A stretch of DNA of 20,791 nt from assembly GCA_016283195.1 (NCBI GenBank), contig JAEEML010000149.1:1-20791 (forward strand), in the 5' to 3' direction. Under the pieces are notes generated by a model. The model saw only the letters and a program-made list of their open reading frames with translations. It was not told the DNA's origin and made no database searches. Source of the stretch: Deltaproteobacteria bacterium. Its GTDB lineage: Bacteria; JAEEML01. The position numbers and the translations under genes are program-made. Position 1 is the stretch's first letter, and each line of letters starts with the position of its first letter. Shown one piece after another: positions 1-8,412 of the stretch.

Positions 1-694
1 CGATATTGATGCAGCGGAAGATATTCTCGAGTAATTTGGCCGATTCCGCCGCTTCGGCCGAGGAGACGGGCACGGTGCGGATAATTATCTCATCATAGAG
101 CGCTTTAGCTACTTTAAGGCTATCCGCCGTTACACCGCCCACCACTTTGGGAATGGTGGTGGTGCAAAAAGCGCCGTTATTGGGATCTTCGCGCTCCGGC
201 GAAAAGGCCGCCCAAAAATCGTTATCAAGCTTTAAGCCGGAACCCTTTTCCAAAATGGGCACTACCACTTCGCGGGTGGTGCCGGGGTAAGTGGTGGATT
301 CCAAAACTATGAGCTGGTTTGGGCGGATATGCTGCGCAATGGATTCCGCCGAGCCGACAATATAAGAGACATCGGGCTCTCTTTGGTGCGTGAGCGGCGT
401 GGGCACACAGATGATGAGCGCATCGGCATCTTTGGCCAGCGAAAAATCACTGGTGGCTTTTAAAAGGCCGCTATCTACCGCTTTGGCCACCCGCTCGGCC
501 GCAATGTGCTTAATGAGCGAATGGCCGCTCATGATGGTATTTACCGTGCGTTCGGAAATATCAAAGCCAATGACTTTGAAGGCTTTTTCGGCAAAAGAGA
601 GCGCGAGCGGCAGCCCCACATAACCGAGGCCGATAACGCCGACTACGGCCTCTTTGGCCGCGACTTTACGCATAAAAAGAGCGACATCAGCCAT
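1..694 (-). CDS. wbpA: UDP-N-acetylglucosamine 6-dehydrogenase-like protein, C-terminus cut by window edge
   Basis: NAD-dependent UDP-sugar 6-dehydrogenase that would oxidise a UDP-hexosamine to the uronic acid for surface polysaccharide. 231 codons are visible (ATG at 694, still open at base 2), about half of a normal ~430-residue enzyme. Seen: the Rossmann motif GLGYVGLP at residues 22-29, CVPTPL at 96-101, ESTTYPGTT at 132-140, FSPEREDPNN at 164-173, IPKVVGG at 181-187 and the start of the central helix, KLLENIFRCINI, at 220-231. The ESTTYPGTT and SPERxDP combination fits WbpA-type enzymes better than UDP-glucose dehydrogenase (Ugd). The catalytic cysteine region lies outside the window. 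The start is supported by AAAGGAG 7 bases upstream. It begins 31 bases after the last V-ATPase gene on the same strand, so it may be read through from that operon. Exact substrate is inferred. Confidence 0.88.
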   Translation of the reverse strand, partial: MADVALFMRKVAAKEAVVGVIGLGYVGLPLALSFAEKAFKVIGFDISERTVNTIMSGHSLIKHIAAERVAKAVDSGLLKATSDFSLAKDADALIICVPTPLTHQREPDVSYIVGSAESIAQHIRPNQLIVLESTTYPGTTREVVVPILEKGSGLKLDNDFWAAFSPEREDPNNGAFCTTTIPKVVGGVTADSLKVAKALYDEIIIRTVPVSSAEAAESAKLLENIFRCINI

Positions 695-725
695 TTTAAG
701 CTCCTTTCAAAGAGCCCTGGGGCTT

Positions 726-1184
726 TTATTTGCCCAAAAGACCAATCATCATGATGCTGGCAACGAGCGAGAGAATAGCGTAAAATTCCGGGAAGGCGGC
801 CAGGATCAGGGTGTTACCAAAGGCTTTGTCGTTACCGCTGCCATAGGTGGCGATACCGGCGGCACATACTTTGCCCTGATAAATACCGGAAATGAAGCAG
901 GCGAGGCCAATGGCGAGACCGGCAGCAAAAACCACAGCCGCTTTATAGGGCGTCATGTTGCTGGTTACTTCGCCGCTAAACATCATAAAAGCCACGAAGC
1001 CATAGATACCCTGGGTAGCCGGCATGGAGGAGAGGATCATACCTTTACCAAAGTCGTTTGGGCGTTTCTTAATCATGCCCATAACTGCCTGACCAGCGAC
1101 CGAGAGTCCCCAGGCCGAACCGGCACCGGCAAGACCCACCATAAGACCCAAACCAGCGATTGCCAAAATACTCATTTCACTCAT
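726..1184 (-). CDS. atpK: V-type ATPase subunit K (membrane rotor proteolipid)
   Basis: Rotor-ring subunit of the membrane sector, carrying the ion that is moved through subunit I. 152 residues with four predicted membrane helices (about 7-33, 48-70, 82-104, 125-150), i.e. a duplicated two-helix hairpin as in Enterococcus NtpK. Only the second hairpin has the ion-binding carboxylate, E133 in FPEFYAI; the matching place in the first hairpin reads MPATQG. T57, Q58, Q103 and E133 match NtpK T64, Q65, Q110 and E139 in order, with nearly the same spacing (45 then 30 residues, against 45 and 29). In NtpK these bind Na+, so sodium coupling is inferred. Start chosen at 1184 with TAGGAGGT just upstream; it begins 19 bases after subunit I. 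Last gene of the ATPase operon. Confidence 0.95.
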   Translation of the reverse strand: MSEMSILAIAGLGLMVGLAGAGSAWGLSVAGQAVMGMIKKRPNDFGKGMILSSMPATQGIYGFVAFMMFSGEVTSNMTPYKAAVVFAAGLAIGLACFISGIYQGKVCAAGIATYGSGNDKAFGNTLILAAFPEFYAILSLVASIMMIGLLGK

Positions 1185-1203
1185 TTTTTTAACCTCCTAC
1201 GGT

Positions 1204-3129
1204 TTATCCTTTTTTAGTTAAGGAACTTAAAGAGAGGGGCTGATACGGCTCGCCGCCTCCCGTAAAGCCAAGGTTTTTGTAAAATTCCACAAAAGTAAGA
1301 CGGAGCGGGTGCACAAAGCTACTCACCAGCGAGAGGGCAAAGTTAATGGCATGGCCCAAAAGCATGATGAGAATAGTAAAAATAGCGAGCGGTGTAGCCC
1401 AATCGGTAGCGCCGCTCTCGTTGGTAATGATTTTGAGCGCCAAATCATTAAACGAAGCGCCAACAAGGCCGCTACCGAGCCCCAGAGCAAAGAGGCGGAT
1501 ATAAGAGAGCAAATCGCCCATAATGCCGGTAATAAAGCTATAGAGGTCGTAAAGACCGATAGCCGGGCGGATAAATATGCTCTTCTCCGGCGAGCCGAAA
1601 AAGAGGAGTAAAAAGATGCCGGCAAAAGTAAGCGCCATGCCGAGCCAATCGGGGCCCAAGGTGAGAATCCAGCCTAGTGGATAGCGCTCGCCTAGCGAGA
1701 AATCAGCCCAGCCCATATTAAGGAAATTAACTTTTGCTGCCCAGATGAGCGCACCCACAAACATCAAAAGCGAGGAGAGGGGGCGGAGGGCATAGAGCGG
1801 GCCATTTAGGCGCCAGCTATTTACCATATTGATGATCATGCCCAAAGAGAGCTGCAAAAAGCCGCAAAGGAGGGCAAAACTCATAGCCGGATAGACCATG
1901 ATGCCGCCCTTTTTGTAAGAGGCGAGCGGCGGCAAGATTTCTACATTTGGCAAAAGAGCGCCCTCTGTCCCCGGCCCGCCAAAGAGGGTGGCGCCGAAGA
2001 AAGTATTGAGTAAAAAGCCCGAAGCCAAAGTAGCGAGGCCCAAAACGCCTACGAGGCCCACCAAAGAGCGCATGTTTTTGGGCGCTTTAAAGAGCGCAAT
2101 AAGCGCGGCCAGGCAAATGAGAGCGCCATAACCCACATCGCCCAAACAAACGCCGAAAAAGAGCGTAAAGAAGGGGGCCAAAAAGGGCGTTGTCTCCACT
2201 TCGTGATAATCGGGCAATTGATAAATCTCGGTAATGGGCAAAAAGAGGCGATTAAAGTGGTTGTTTTTAAACTTAATCGGCGCTGCTTCGCCCTCTTTTA
2301 CCGCTGAAATTTCATAGTAGACATTATGGGTAGCCAAAAAGGCGCTAAGCTCTTTTTCGGCGGCGGCCGGGAAAAAGCCTTTTAGGGCCAAAATTTGCCC
2401 ATCGAGGTAGCTCTTCATGTCGGCTTTAGCGCTGTCAAAGCCCAATTTGTCGCCTAAAAGAGCGGCATAACGCGTAAGATGGGCCGCGTTTTGGGCAAAA
2501 GAAGCAATTTCCTGCTGCACCTTTTCCCGCTCGCTACTAAGCGCTTTTTCCTGCTCTTTTAGCGTAGCGGCATCCTCCTTAGGCAGGTAAACATGCTCCG
2601 CTAGCGGCAATTTATCGGCGGCCAAAGTGGAAACAACATATACGAGGCCGCTTTGGCGGTTAATCTCCAGCCAGAGCTCACCCTCGGGGTTAGCGCTTTT
2701 AAAGATATCTTCGCGCAAAATGTAAAAATTAAGGCCGAGGCCGGCCGCGGCCAATTTAGCGATAACTTCCGGGTTGTAACTTCCCCAGGGCGCTATAGCC
2801 GCTAAATCCTTTTGCACCGCGATAAGCTCGTTATCCAGGCGATTTGCTTCGGCTTTGAGACTATTAAAAGTAGCGATTAAATCTTTATAAAAGGCCAAAT
2901 CCTCTTTAGCAGCTGGCAAATTATCCAGATCTTTAGCGCTAAGCGGCGGGAGCTCTTTTAAAACCTGTTGCACCTCTTTTAAAGCGGTTTGGGTTTCCAA
3001 AAGAGAGCTCTTTTCGCCTTTAGCGAGCTCATCCACATGGACCAGCCCCAATTTTTGCAAACCGCTTAGCACTTCGTCGCGGTCGCTATGGTGCAGAAGC
3101 ATGAGGAGCTTTTTCATGGTAACAATCAT
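1204..3129 (-). CDS. atpI: V-type ATPase subunit I (membrane stator, subunit a)
   Basis: Stator subunit that forms the two ion half-channels beside the K ring and anchors the peripheral stalk. 641 residues, usual length. The N-terminal half (about 1-315) is soluble and rich in coiled coil. The C-terminal half (about 316-610) has seven or eight hydrophobic helices. The essential arginine is visible as R545 in LLSYIRLFALGLGSG (540-554), the family signature. HPLRLTFVEFYKNLGF at 607-622 is the usual C-terminal motif. The start codon overlaps the subunit D stop in an ATGA arrangement (3126-3129), so the two are translationally coupled. A second Met at residue 5 (MKKLLML) could be the true start. 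It acts with K to convert ion flow to rotation or the reverse. Confidence 0.95.
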   Translation of the reverse strand: MIVTMKKLLMLLHHSDRDEVLSGLQKLGLVHVDELAKGEKSSLLETQTALKEVQQVLKELPPLSAKDLDNLPAAKEDLAFYKDLIATFNSLKAEANRLDNELIAVQKDLAAIAPWGSYNPEVIAKLAAAGLGLNFYILREDIFKSANPEGELWLEINRQSGLVYVVSTLAADKLPLAEHVYLPKEDAATLKEQEKALSSEREKVQQEIASFAQNAAHLTRYAALLGDKLGFDSAKADMKSYLDGQILALKGFFPAAAEKELSAFLATHNVYYEISAVKEGEAAPIKFKNNHFNRLFLPITEIYQLPDYHEVETTPFLAPFFTLFFGVCLGDVGYGALICLAALIALFKAPKNMRSLVGLVGVLGLATLASGFLLNTFFGATLFGGPGTEGALLPNVEILPPLASYKKGGIMVYPAMSFALLCGFLQLSLGMIINMVNSWRLNGPLYALRPLSSLLMFVGALIWAAKVNFLNMGWADFSLGERYPLGWILTLGPDWLGMALTFAGIFLLLFFGSPEKSIFIRPAIGLYDLYSFITGIMGDLLSYIRLFALGLGSGLVGASFNDLALKIITNESGATDWATPLAIFTILIMLLGHAINFALSLVSSFVHPLRLTFVEFYKNLGFTGGGEPYQPLSLSSLTKKG

Positions 3130-3734
3130 AATGCTTCCTCCTGCTCTTCGGCGGCCAGCTTTTCTTTCAAAATCTTTTGCGATGACTTGGCCAGATTTTC
3201 TTCATCTTCCATGTAGCGCTTGATTTTGAGGATAGACTCTTTATAGCCGGGAATTTGCACTTTTTCGTACAAATTGACCTTTTGGGTGGTCTTTTTGCGG
3301 GCATATTCCAAAATATCGGTGGTGTGTTTGGCAATTTCCAGACGCACGGAGAGCTCAATGAGCCCCTTATAGAGCTCAATGCCGCGCGGCAGCCAGCTGG
3401 GGCGGCTCACCAGGCTCTCTTCATCGAGCACAAAGTGAATCTCTTTTAGCGCGGGGATATTAACGCCGGCAATAACCCGGCCACTCACATCTATCTTCTC
3501 CACTTTAACGAGATTTTGCGGAAACTCATCCCAAAGGCGATAAGTGGGCGCCAAATCGTTTTGCATCTTTTCGTAAGAAGCCGAAAGCTCTTTTACGGTA
3601 TTACGGGCCTTTTTTACTTCCAGGCGCAGGGCTGACTCCTTGGCCTGCAAGGTGGGGAGAGCCTTTTCCCGCATAGCCAGATCTTTTCTCAGTTTATTGA
3701 GAAAAGTCTTATTATATTGAAACTTTAAGGCCAT
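3126..3734 (-). CDS. atpD: V-type ATPase subunit D (central rotor shaft)
   Basis: Central shaft of the soluble V1 sector, equivalent to gamma in F-type enzymes; it couples ATP turnover in A3B3 to the membrane ring. 202 residues, almost wholly charged and helical. The N-terminal helix (about 5-65) and the C-terminal helix (about 145-198) would form the long antiparallel coiled coil. The segment NLYEKVQIPGYKESILKIKR (154-173) matches the conserved C-terminal block of the family (normally ALE..V.IP...TI..I). A GGAGGGG ribosome site lies just upstream of the ATG. It starts 15 bases after subunit B and overlaps subunit I by 4 bases. Confidence 0.93.
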   Translation of the reverse strand: MALKFQYNKTFLNKLRKDLAMREKALPTLQAKESALRLEVKKARNTVKELSASYEKMQNDLAPTYRLWDEFPQNLVKVEKIDVSGRVIAGVNIPALKEIHFVLDEESLVSRPSWLPRGIELYKGLIELSVRLEIAKHTTDILEYARKKTTQKVNLYEKVQIPGYKESILKIKRYMEDEENLAKSSQKILKEKLAAEEQEEAL

Positions 3735-3749
3735 TTACCCCTCCGCGGC

Positions 3750-5075
3750 CTACTTCTCAGCCGGCCAATACTTTTCGGTAAAGACCTGCTTGATGGCCAC
3801 TTCGTCTTTGGTGAAATATTTGCCAAAGAGGCGCCAGGCGGTATCCAGCATCTCATCGACTTTGATATTTACATCAATAGCCAAAAGCTTTTCGGAATAC
3901 TCTTTGGCAAATTCCAAAGTGCGCCGGTCGTAATCGGAGAGGTCAAAGCCATTTTCCAATTTGGTTTTGGCGCTAGCCGCATCGGCATAGAGGCGCACGG
4001 CGGCGTTCATCACCTGCGGATGGTCGGCGCGCGTTTTTTTGCCGATAACCTGCTGTTTAAGACGCGACAGCGAGCGGAAGGGGTCGATGATGACCTTGCT
4101 GACATCGGTATCGCGGCGCAGGTATAACTGGCCTTCGGTAATGTAACCGGTATTATCGGGAATGGCGTGGGTAATATCGCCGCCATTCAGCGTGGTAACA
4201 GCCACCAGCGTGATGGAACCGCCATTGGGGAACTGGGCCGCTTTTTCGTAAATTTTGGCCAAATCACTATAGAGCGAGCCGGGCATACTGTCTTTGGAAG
4301 GAATTTGATCCATACGGTTCGAGACAATAGCCAGAGCATCGGCATAAAGCGTCATATCGGTTAAAAGACAGAGCACTTTTTGCCCTTTTTCCACCGCAAA
4401 ATACTCAGCGGCGGTGAGGCACATATCGGGCACCAAAAGGCGCTCAACCGGCGGGTCACCGGTGGTATTCATAAAGCAAACAATGCGGTCTAAAGCGCCG
4501 GCATTTTCAAAGAGCTGGCGGAAGAAAAGAAAATCATCGTTACTCATGCCCATACCGCCCAAAATGATGATATCGGCCTGGGCTCTTAGAGCAACTGTCG
4601 CCATAACTGAGTTATAGGGCTGATCGGCATCGGCAAAGAAGGGAATTTTCTGGCCGGTAACCAAGGTGTTATTCATATCGATACCGGCAATACCGGTGGC
4701 GATGAGCTCGGACGGCTCCTGGCGGCGCACTGGATTACAGGAAGGGCCGCCAATTTCCACCTCTTTGCCGTTGACCTCCGGGCCGCCGTCGATGGGGTGG
4801 CCAAAGGGGTTAAAAAAGCGGCCTTTCAGCTCATCGCTCACTTTGAGAGTCGGCGGCTTGCCGGTAAAGACCACTTCGGCATTGGTGGCAATACCCTGGG
4901 TGCCGGTAAAAATCTGCAAAGTAACGGCTTCACCGTCAATTTTCACCACCTGCGCCGGGCGGCCATCTACATAGGCCATCTCTTCGTTGGTAATGCCCTG
5001 CGCTTTTACTGTACAGGTGGCTTTGGTGATGTTTTCTATCTTGGTATAGACCTTTTGAAAGGCTTTGGTATTCAC
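3750..5075 (-). CDS. atpB: V-type ATPase subunit B (non-catalytic nucleotide-binding subunit)
   Basis: Alternates with subunit A in the A3B3 hexamer and supplies the arginine finger to the catalytic site. 441 residues, a little shorter than the usual ~460. There is no Walker A motif: the P-loop position is the degenerate TGQKIPFFADADQPYN, as expected for B. The arginine-finger block reads IIDPFRSLSRLKQQ, close to the family DP..SLSRL. MPGSLYSDLAKIYEKA matches the conserved PG.LY.DLA.IYERA. The start codon is GTG (5073-5075), only 2 bases after the subunit A stop; its ribosome site AGAGGAGGG lies inside the last codons of A. This points to coupled translation that balances A and B. Confidence 0.95.
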   Translation of the reverse strand: MNTKAFQKVYTKIENITKATCTVKAQGITNEEMAYVDGRPAQVVKIDGEAVTLQIFTGTQGIATNAEVVFTGKPPTLKVSDELKGRFFNPFGHPIDGGPEVNGKEVEIGGPSCNPVRRQEPSELIATGIAGIDMNNTLVTGQKIPFFADADQPYNSVMATVALRAQADIIILGGMGMSNDDFLFFRQLFENAGALDRIVCFMNTTGDPPVERLLVPDMCLTAAEYFAVEKGQKVLCLLTDMTLYADALAIVSNRMDQIPSKDSMPGSLYSDLAKIYEKAAQFPNGGSITLVAVTTLNGGDITHAIPDNTGYITEGQLYLRRDTDVSKVIIDPFRSLSRLKQQVIGKKTRADHPQVMNAAVRLYADAASAKTKLENGFDLSDYDRRTLEFAKEYSEKLLAIDVNIKVDEMLDTAWRLFGKYFTKDEVAIKQVFTEKYWPAEK

Positions 5076-5077
5076 GC

Positions 5078-6832
5078 TTATGCCCTCCTCTCGGCGATCA
5101 TGGCCATGAGCTGCTCTTTCAGGCTGTTAAAGCTGTCGCTCTCAAATTCCTGATAATTCATCTGTTTCATCAGGTTGATGAGCTTTTTGAAATAAGCGCT
5201 CACCAGCTCAAAGGAATCAAAATTAAAATCGCTATCGCAAATGCCTAAAACCAAATCCACCATAAATTTTTGCCGGGGCAGAGGAGTTGAGGCATCAATT
5301 TTGTCAAAAGCATCCTGTTGCAAAATAACAAAGTCGATAACTTCCGATTTATTAAAGAGAATATGGTAATTAACCGGCACGCCGTCATCACCTAAAATAT
5401 TGATTTGATCCTGCGCTTCGCGGCCTCTTAGGAGAATATCTTTCAGGCGCATGACCTTATCGGCCCAGCCTTTTTCCACTGTGCTGTCGAGGTAAGCGAC
5501 AACTTCGGGATATTCCAGATATTTGGAATAAGAGTCAATGGGATCAACTGCCGGATAGCGCTTGGAATCGGCCCGCGGCTGAGCCAGAGCGTAGAAGCAG
5601 CGAGCCGCTTTTTTGGTGGACTCAACCACCGGCTCTTTTAAGTTACCGCCGGCCGGGGAAACGGTGCCGATAAAGGTGATAGATCCGCTCTTGCCGTTAT
5701 TTAAATTGACATAGCCGGCCCGGGCATAAAAGCTGGAAATGATTGCTGAAAGATCCATCGGGAAAGCGTCGGGGCCGGGCAGCTCTTCCATGCGGTTACT
5801 CATCTCGCGGAGAGCCTGGGCCCAGCGGGAGGTGGAGTCGGCAAGTAAAAGCACTTTAAGGCCCATCATGCGGTAATACTCGGCAATAGTCATGCCGGTA
5901 TAAACCGAAGCTTCGCGGGCGGCCACCGGCATATTGGAAGTATTACAAATGATGATGGTGCGCTCGGAGAGTTTGCGCCCGGTGCGCGGATCATCGAGCT
6001 CCGGGAAGGTGGAGAAGATTTCCACTACTTCGTTAGCACGCTCGCCGCAGGCCACAATGATGATGAGATCGGCTTCGGCATATTTAGCGAGGGCGTGCTG
6101 CAAAACCGTTTTACCGCAACCAAAGGGGCCGGGAATAAAGCCGGTGCCGCCTTCGGCGATGGGATTTAAGGTGTCGATGGTTCTAACACCGGTTTCCATA
6201 ATCTTAAAGGGGCGGGGCTTATCTTTGTAGCCGGTGACTTCCACTTTTACCGGCCATTTCATAGTCATGGTGACCTTTTTTTCTTCGCCGGCGGCGTTTT
6301 TGATGGTGGCCATCACGTCGTCAACGGTGTAATCGCCGGCAGAGGCCAGAGAAGCGATAGTCCATTCGCCTTTTATATCAAAGGGCACCATGATTTTGTG
6401 CGGCACCCAACCCTCTTTGACTTCGCCCAGCCAAGAAGCGGCTTTTACTTTGTCGCCCACTTTGGCAAGCGGGGTAAAGTGCCACTTTTTAACTCTGTCC
6501 AGCGGGTCGGTATATTGGCCGCGCTTCAAAAAGACGCCTTCCATCTTTTCCAAATCGTTTTGCAAGCCGTCATATTTTTGCGAAAGCATACCGGGGCCCA
6601 AAGTTACTTCCAGCATGTGGCCGGTAAAGCGCACAGTGTCGCCGGTGCGCATGCCGCGGGTGCTTTCAAAAACCTGAGCAAAAGCCCGTTTGCCACGGAT
6701 TTTAATCACCTCGGCCATGAGCTCGGTGCCCTTTAGGTTGATGTAACAGACTTCATTTTGGCCCACCGGTCCATCGACTTCGATAGTGACCAAATTGGAG
6801 ACAATACCTACTACTTTTCCCTGAGTGCTCAT
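5078..6832 (-). CDS. atpA: V-type ATPase subunit A (catalytic)
   Basis: Catalytic subunit of the V1 head; hydrolyses or synthesises ATP. 584 residues, full length. In order: N-terminal beta-barrel (about 1-70); the non-homologous insertion typical of A subunits (about 110-200); Walker A GPFGCGKT at 235-242; the catalytic-glutamate motif CGERANEVVE at 262-271; ADSTSRWAQALRE at 331-343; and the VSPAGGNLKEPV block at 391-402. The insertion separates it from F-type beta. Start at 6832 has AGGTGAAAT just upstream, which overlaps the stop of the preceding DUF2764 gene (3-base gap). All key catalytic residues I can check are present, so the enzyme should be active. Confidence 0.96.
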   Translation of the reverse strand: MSTQGKVVGIVSNLVTIEVDGPVGQNEVCYINLKGTELMAEVIKIRGKRAFAQVFESTRGMRTGDTVRFTGHMLEVTLGPGMLSQKYDGLQNDLEKMEGVFLKRGQYTDPLDRVKKWHFTPLAKVGDKVKAASWLGEVKEGWVPHKIMVPFDIKGEWTIASLASAGDYTVDDVMATIKNAAGEEKKVTMTMKWPVKVEVTGYKDKPRPFKIMETGVRTIDTLNPIAEGGTGFIPGPFGCGKTVLQHALAKYAEADLIIIVACGERANEVVEIFSTFPELDDPRTGRKLSERTIIICNTSNMPVAAREASVYTGMTIAEYYRMMGLKVLLLADSTSRWAQALREMSNRMEELPGPDAFPMDLSAIISSFYARAGYVNLNNGKSGSITFIGTVSPAGGNLKEPVVESTKKAARCFYALAQPRADSKRYPAVDPIDSYSKYLEYPEVVAYLDSTVEKGWADKVMRLKDILLRGREAQDQINILGDDGVPVNYHILFNKSEVIDFVILQQDAFDKIDASTPLPRQKFMVDLVLGICDSDFNFDSFELVSAYFKKLINLMKQMNYQEFESDSFNSLKEQLMAMIAERRA

Positions 6833-6835
6833 ATT

Positions 6836-7690
6836 TCACCTGGTTCCTGCATGGATAGCGGCAGCAATATCAAATTGCCCTCTGGCGGCAGCCAAAAGAC
6901 TTTTGAGGGTTTTCTCACCGCTTTCTTTATCTAAATTTTGCCAACGCTGGGCAATAGCTGCCCTGAGGCAGGTGGCTAAAACAATTTCTATCCCGAATAT
7001 CGAGCCACCGGCGAGGTCGTCAATAACGCTAAGGCGCAGTTCATCAAGCGCTTTTTCATATTCTTCCAGATTATCTTTGGAAAGAGCGCTGATTTTTTCC
7101 ACCCAGGGCAAAAAGGGCGAGAGGCCAAAATCAGGTGCGGAAGAGCGCAAAATTTGCTCTTTAAAGCTGTCCGCGCCCAAAAGATAAGCGGAAAGGGGCT
7201 TTTTAGCGGCGCCGTTTTTATTAATAATATCGCGGTAATTGATGGCAGCCAGCACGTTTCTGAGGTCGAGCTCAAAGCGGTAATATTCGGTAATAAAATG
7301 ATTATCTAAAGCGAGAACTTCATTAAAGAAGAGCTCAAAAAGCTGATCTTCCCAGGAGAGGTCGCTATTTAAGGGGCGCTTTTCCTGGTAAGCACGAATA
7401 AAAATGAGCATATAATCGGGCAGCTCGCCGCTGCCTTTAAGCTGCTTTTCCAGCTCCTCCCAGCTAAAATTGCCGCGCTCATCAAAAGTAAAATCGCTTT
7501 CGCCCTTTAAAAGGGCCAGCAAATTACTATGGTCATAAGGATAGCGGATAAAGGGAAAGAGCACACTGTCGGTGGGCGACACCAAAGCGGCGCAATCGGC
7601 GACTAAAGCGGGAAAATCCACCGCTTCCTTGCCTTTATCCAGGCTTATTTCCGGAAGCCCAGCTGCCAGATAGTAATACTCACTGGCCAT
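6836..7690 (-). CDS. DUF2764 family protein of the V-ATPase operon, probable stand-in for subunit C
   Basis: 284-residue soluble protein starting MASEYYYLAAGLPEISL, the typical opening of DUF2764 proteins (family assignment from memory). It lies between subunits E and A, 3 bases from each. That slot is held by subunit C in operons such as Enterococcus ntp, and by an equivalent uncharacterised gene in the Chlamydia and Borrelia operons. No membrane segment, signal peptide or catalytic motif is visible. It is mostly helical, with aromatic blocks such as FITEYYRFELDLRNVLAAIN. No recognisable subunit C, F or G gene is in this operon. Inference: it fills the C (V-ATPase d) role, joining the shaft to the K ring. 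That is suggested by position, not by any sequence match I can show. Confidence 0.85.
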   Translation of the reverse strand: MASEYYYLAAGLPEISLDKGKEAVDFPALVADCAALVSPTDSVLFPFIRYPYDHSNLLALLKGESDFTFDERGNFSWEELEKQLKGSGELPDYMLIFIRAYQEKRPLNSDLSWEDQLFELFFNEVLALDNHFITEYYRFELDLRNVLAAINYRDIINKNGAAKKPLSAYLLGADSFKEQILRSSAPDFGLSPFLPWVEKISALSKDNLEEYEKALDELRLSVIDDLAGGSIFGIEIVLATCLRAAIAQRWQNLDKESGEKTLKSLLAAARGQFDIAAAIHAGTR

Positions 7691-7693
7691 TAT

Positions 7694-8308
7694 TTATTCC
7701 CCAAAAATGAGCTTTCTGGAAGCTGGGCGAATATATGAAGCAAAGAGTTCTTTGAAATCAGCTTCACTCATGGTGATTTGGTAAGAGCCGTTTTTCGGGC
7801 CGATGGTAAAGCCGCCCTTTAAGTTTCCGGCAAATTCCAGTGTGAGGCCGCTATCCAGGAGCTTTTTAAGAGCCACTTTTAAAGCGCTATCCAGCTGCTC
7901 TTTTTTGGCTGCCGGGAGCAAAACGGTTAAATCGGCAGCGGCAGCGGAGTCGGAGGCAAAAGCGGCGGTGGCACTTTCGATGAGATTGCCCAGCACCTTG
8001 GGGTCATCAAGAGCTTCACCCAGAGCTTTATCCAGCATTTTGGCGCTCACCAGGTCGATAATCTGCTGCTTTAACTGGGCGACCATCTTTTGAGAAGCCA
8101 GTTTCATCTCGGTTTCGTTGTTGCGCTTCTGCTCTAAAGCTTCTTTTTCGGCTTCGGCGATAATGGCTTTGGCCTCTTCACGGGCCTTTTTAATAATAGC
8201 CGCCGCCTCTTCTTCGGCTTTAGCTACCTTCTTTTGGGCCTCTTCTTCACCTTTTTTGAGACCTTCGCTGTAAAGTTTATCAGTTAGTGCTTGCAATTTA
8301 TCTTCCAT
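7694..8308 (-). CDS. atpE: V-type ATPase subunit E (peripheral stalk)
   Basis: Peripheral-stalk subunit that holds the A3B3 head still against the rotor. 204 residues from the chosen ATG at 8308. Residues 1-85 form a strongly charged coiled coil (repeats such as EEEAAAIIKKAREEAKAIIA). The rest is the globular head-binding domain ending in LIFGE. The reading frame stays open upstream to 8398, but that would add MFFTFCKK and a hydrophobic stretch alien to the family. The ATG at 8308 has GAGG 7 bases upstream and begins the usual MEDKLQALTDKLYSEG. First gene of the operon. No partner subunit G/H gene is adjacent, so its stalk partner is unknown or encoded elsewhere. Confidence 0.92.
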   Translation of the reverse strand: MEDKLQALTDKLYSEGLKKGEEEAQKKVAKAEEEAAAIIKKAREEAKAIIAEAEKEALEQKRNNETEMKLASQKMVAQLKQQIIDLVSAKMLDKALGEALDDPKVLGNLIESATAAFASDSAAAADLTVLLPAAKKEQLDSALKVALKKLLDSGLTLEFAGNLKGGFTIGPKNGSYQITMSEADFKELFASYIRPASRKLIFGE

Positions 8309-8355
8309 GGTCAAACCTCGCACAAAAAGACCTCCATCCTTTAACAACAAATAAG

Positions 8356-8384
8356 CTATTAATGCCAGAGTTATTTTTTTACAA
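8356..8384 (-). promoter_or_regulatory. Possible promoter of the V-ATPase operon
   Basis: On the minus strand TTGTAA (8384-8379), a 17-base spacer and TAATAG (8361-8356) lie about 47 bases upstream of the subunit E start, in an AT-rich stretch. The -35 matches 4 of 6 E. coli consensus bases and the -10 only 3 of 6, so this is a weak call. The position suits the first gene of the operon. Confidence 0.28.
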
Positions 8385-8412
8385 AAGGTGAAAAACAATT
8401 TTAAAGCGCTCT

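Noticed and set aside
712-727. Short hairpin AGCC-CCAG-GGCT between atpK and the UDP-sugar dehydrogenase as a terminator
   Set aside because: The stem has only four good pairs and is not followed by a T-run, so I do not call it a terminator.
654-1217. A 187-codon open frame on the plus strand
   Set aside because: It lies opposite the clear subunit K gene, resembles no family, and its composition follows from the antisense of K.
8309-8398. Longer subunit E with 30 extra N-terminal residues
   Set aside because: The extra part is hydrophobic and foreign to the family, no ribosome site precedes it, and the ATG at 8308 has a good one.
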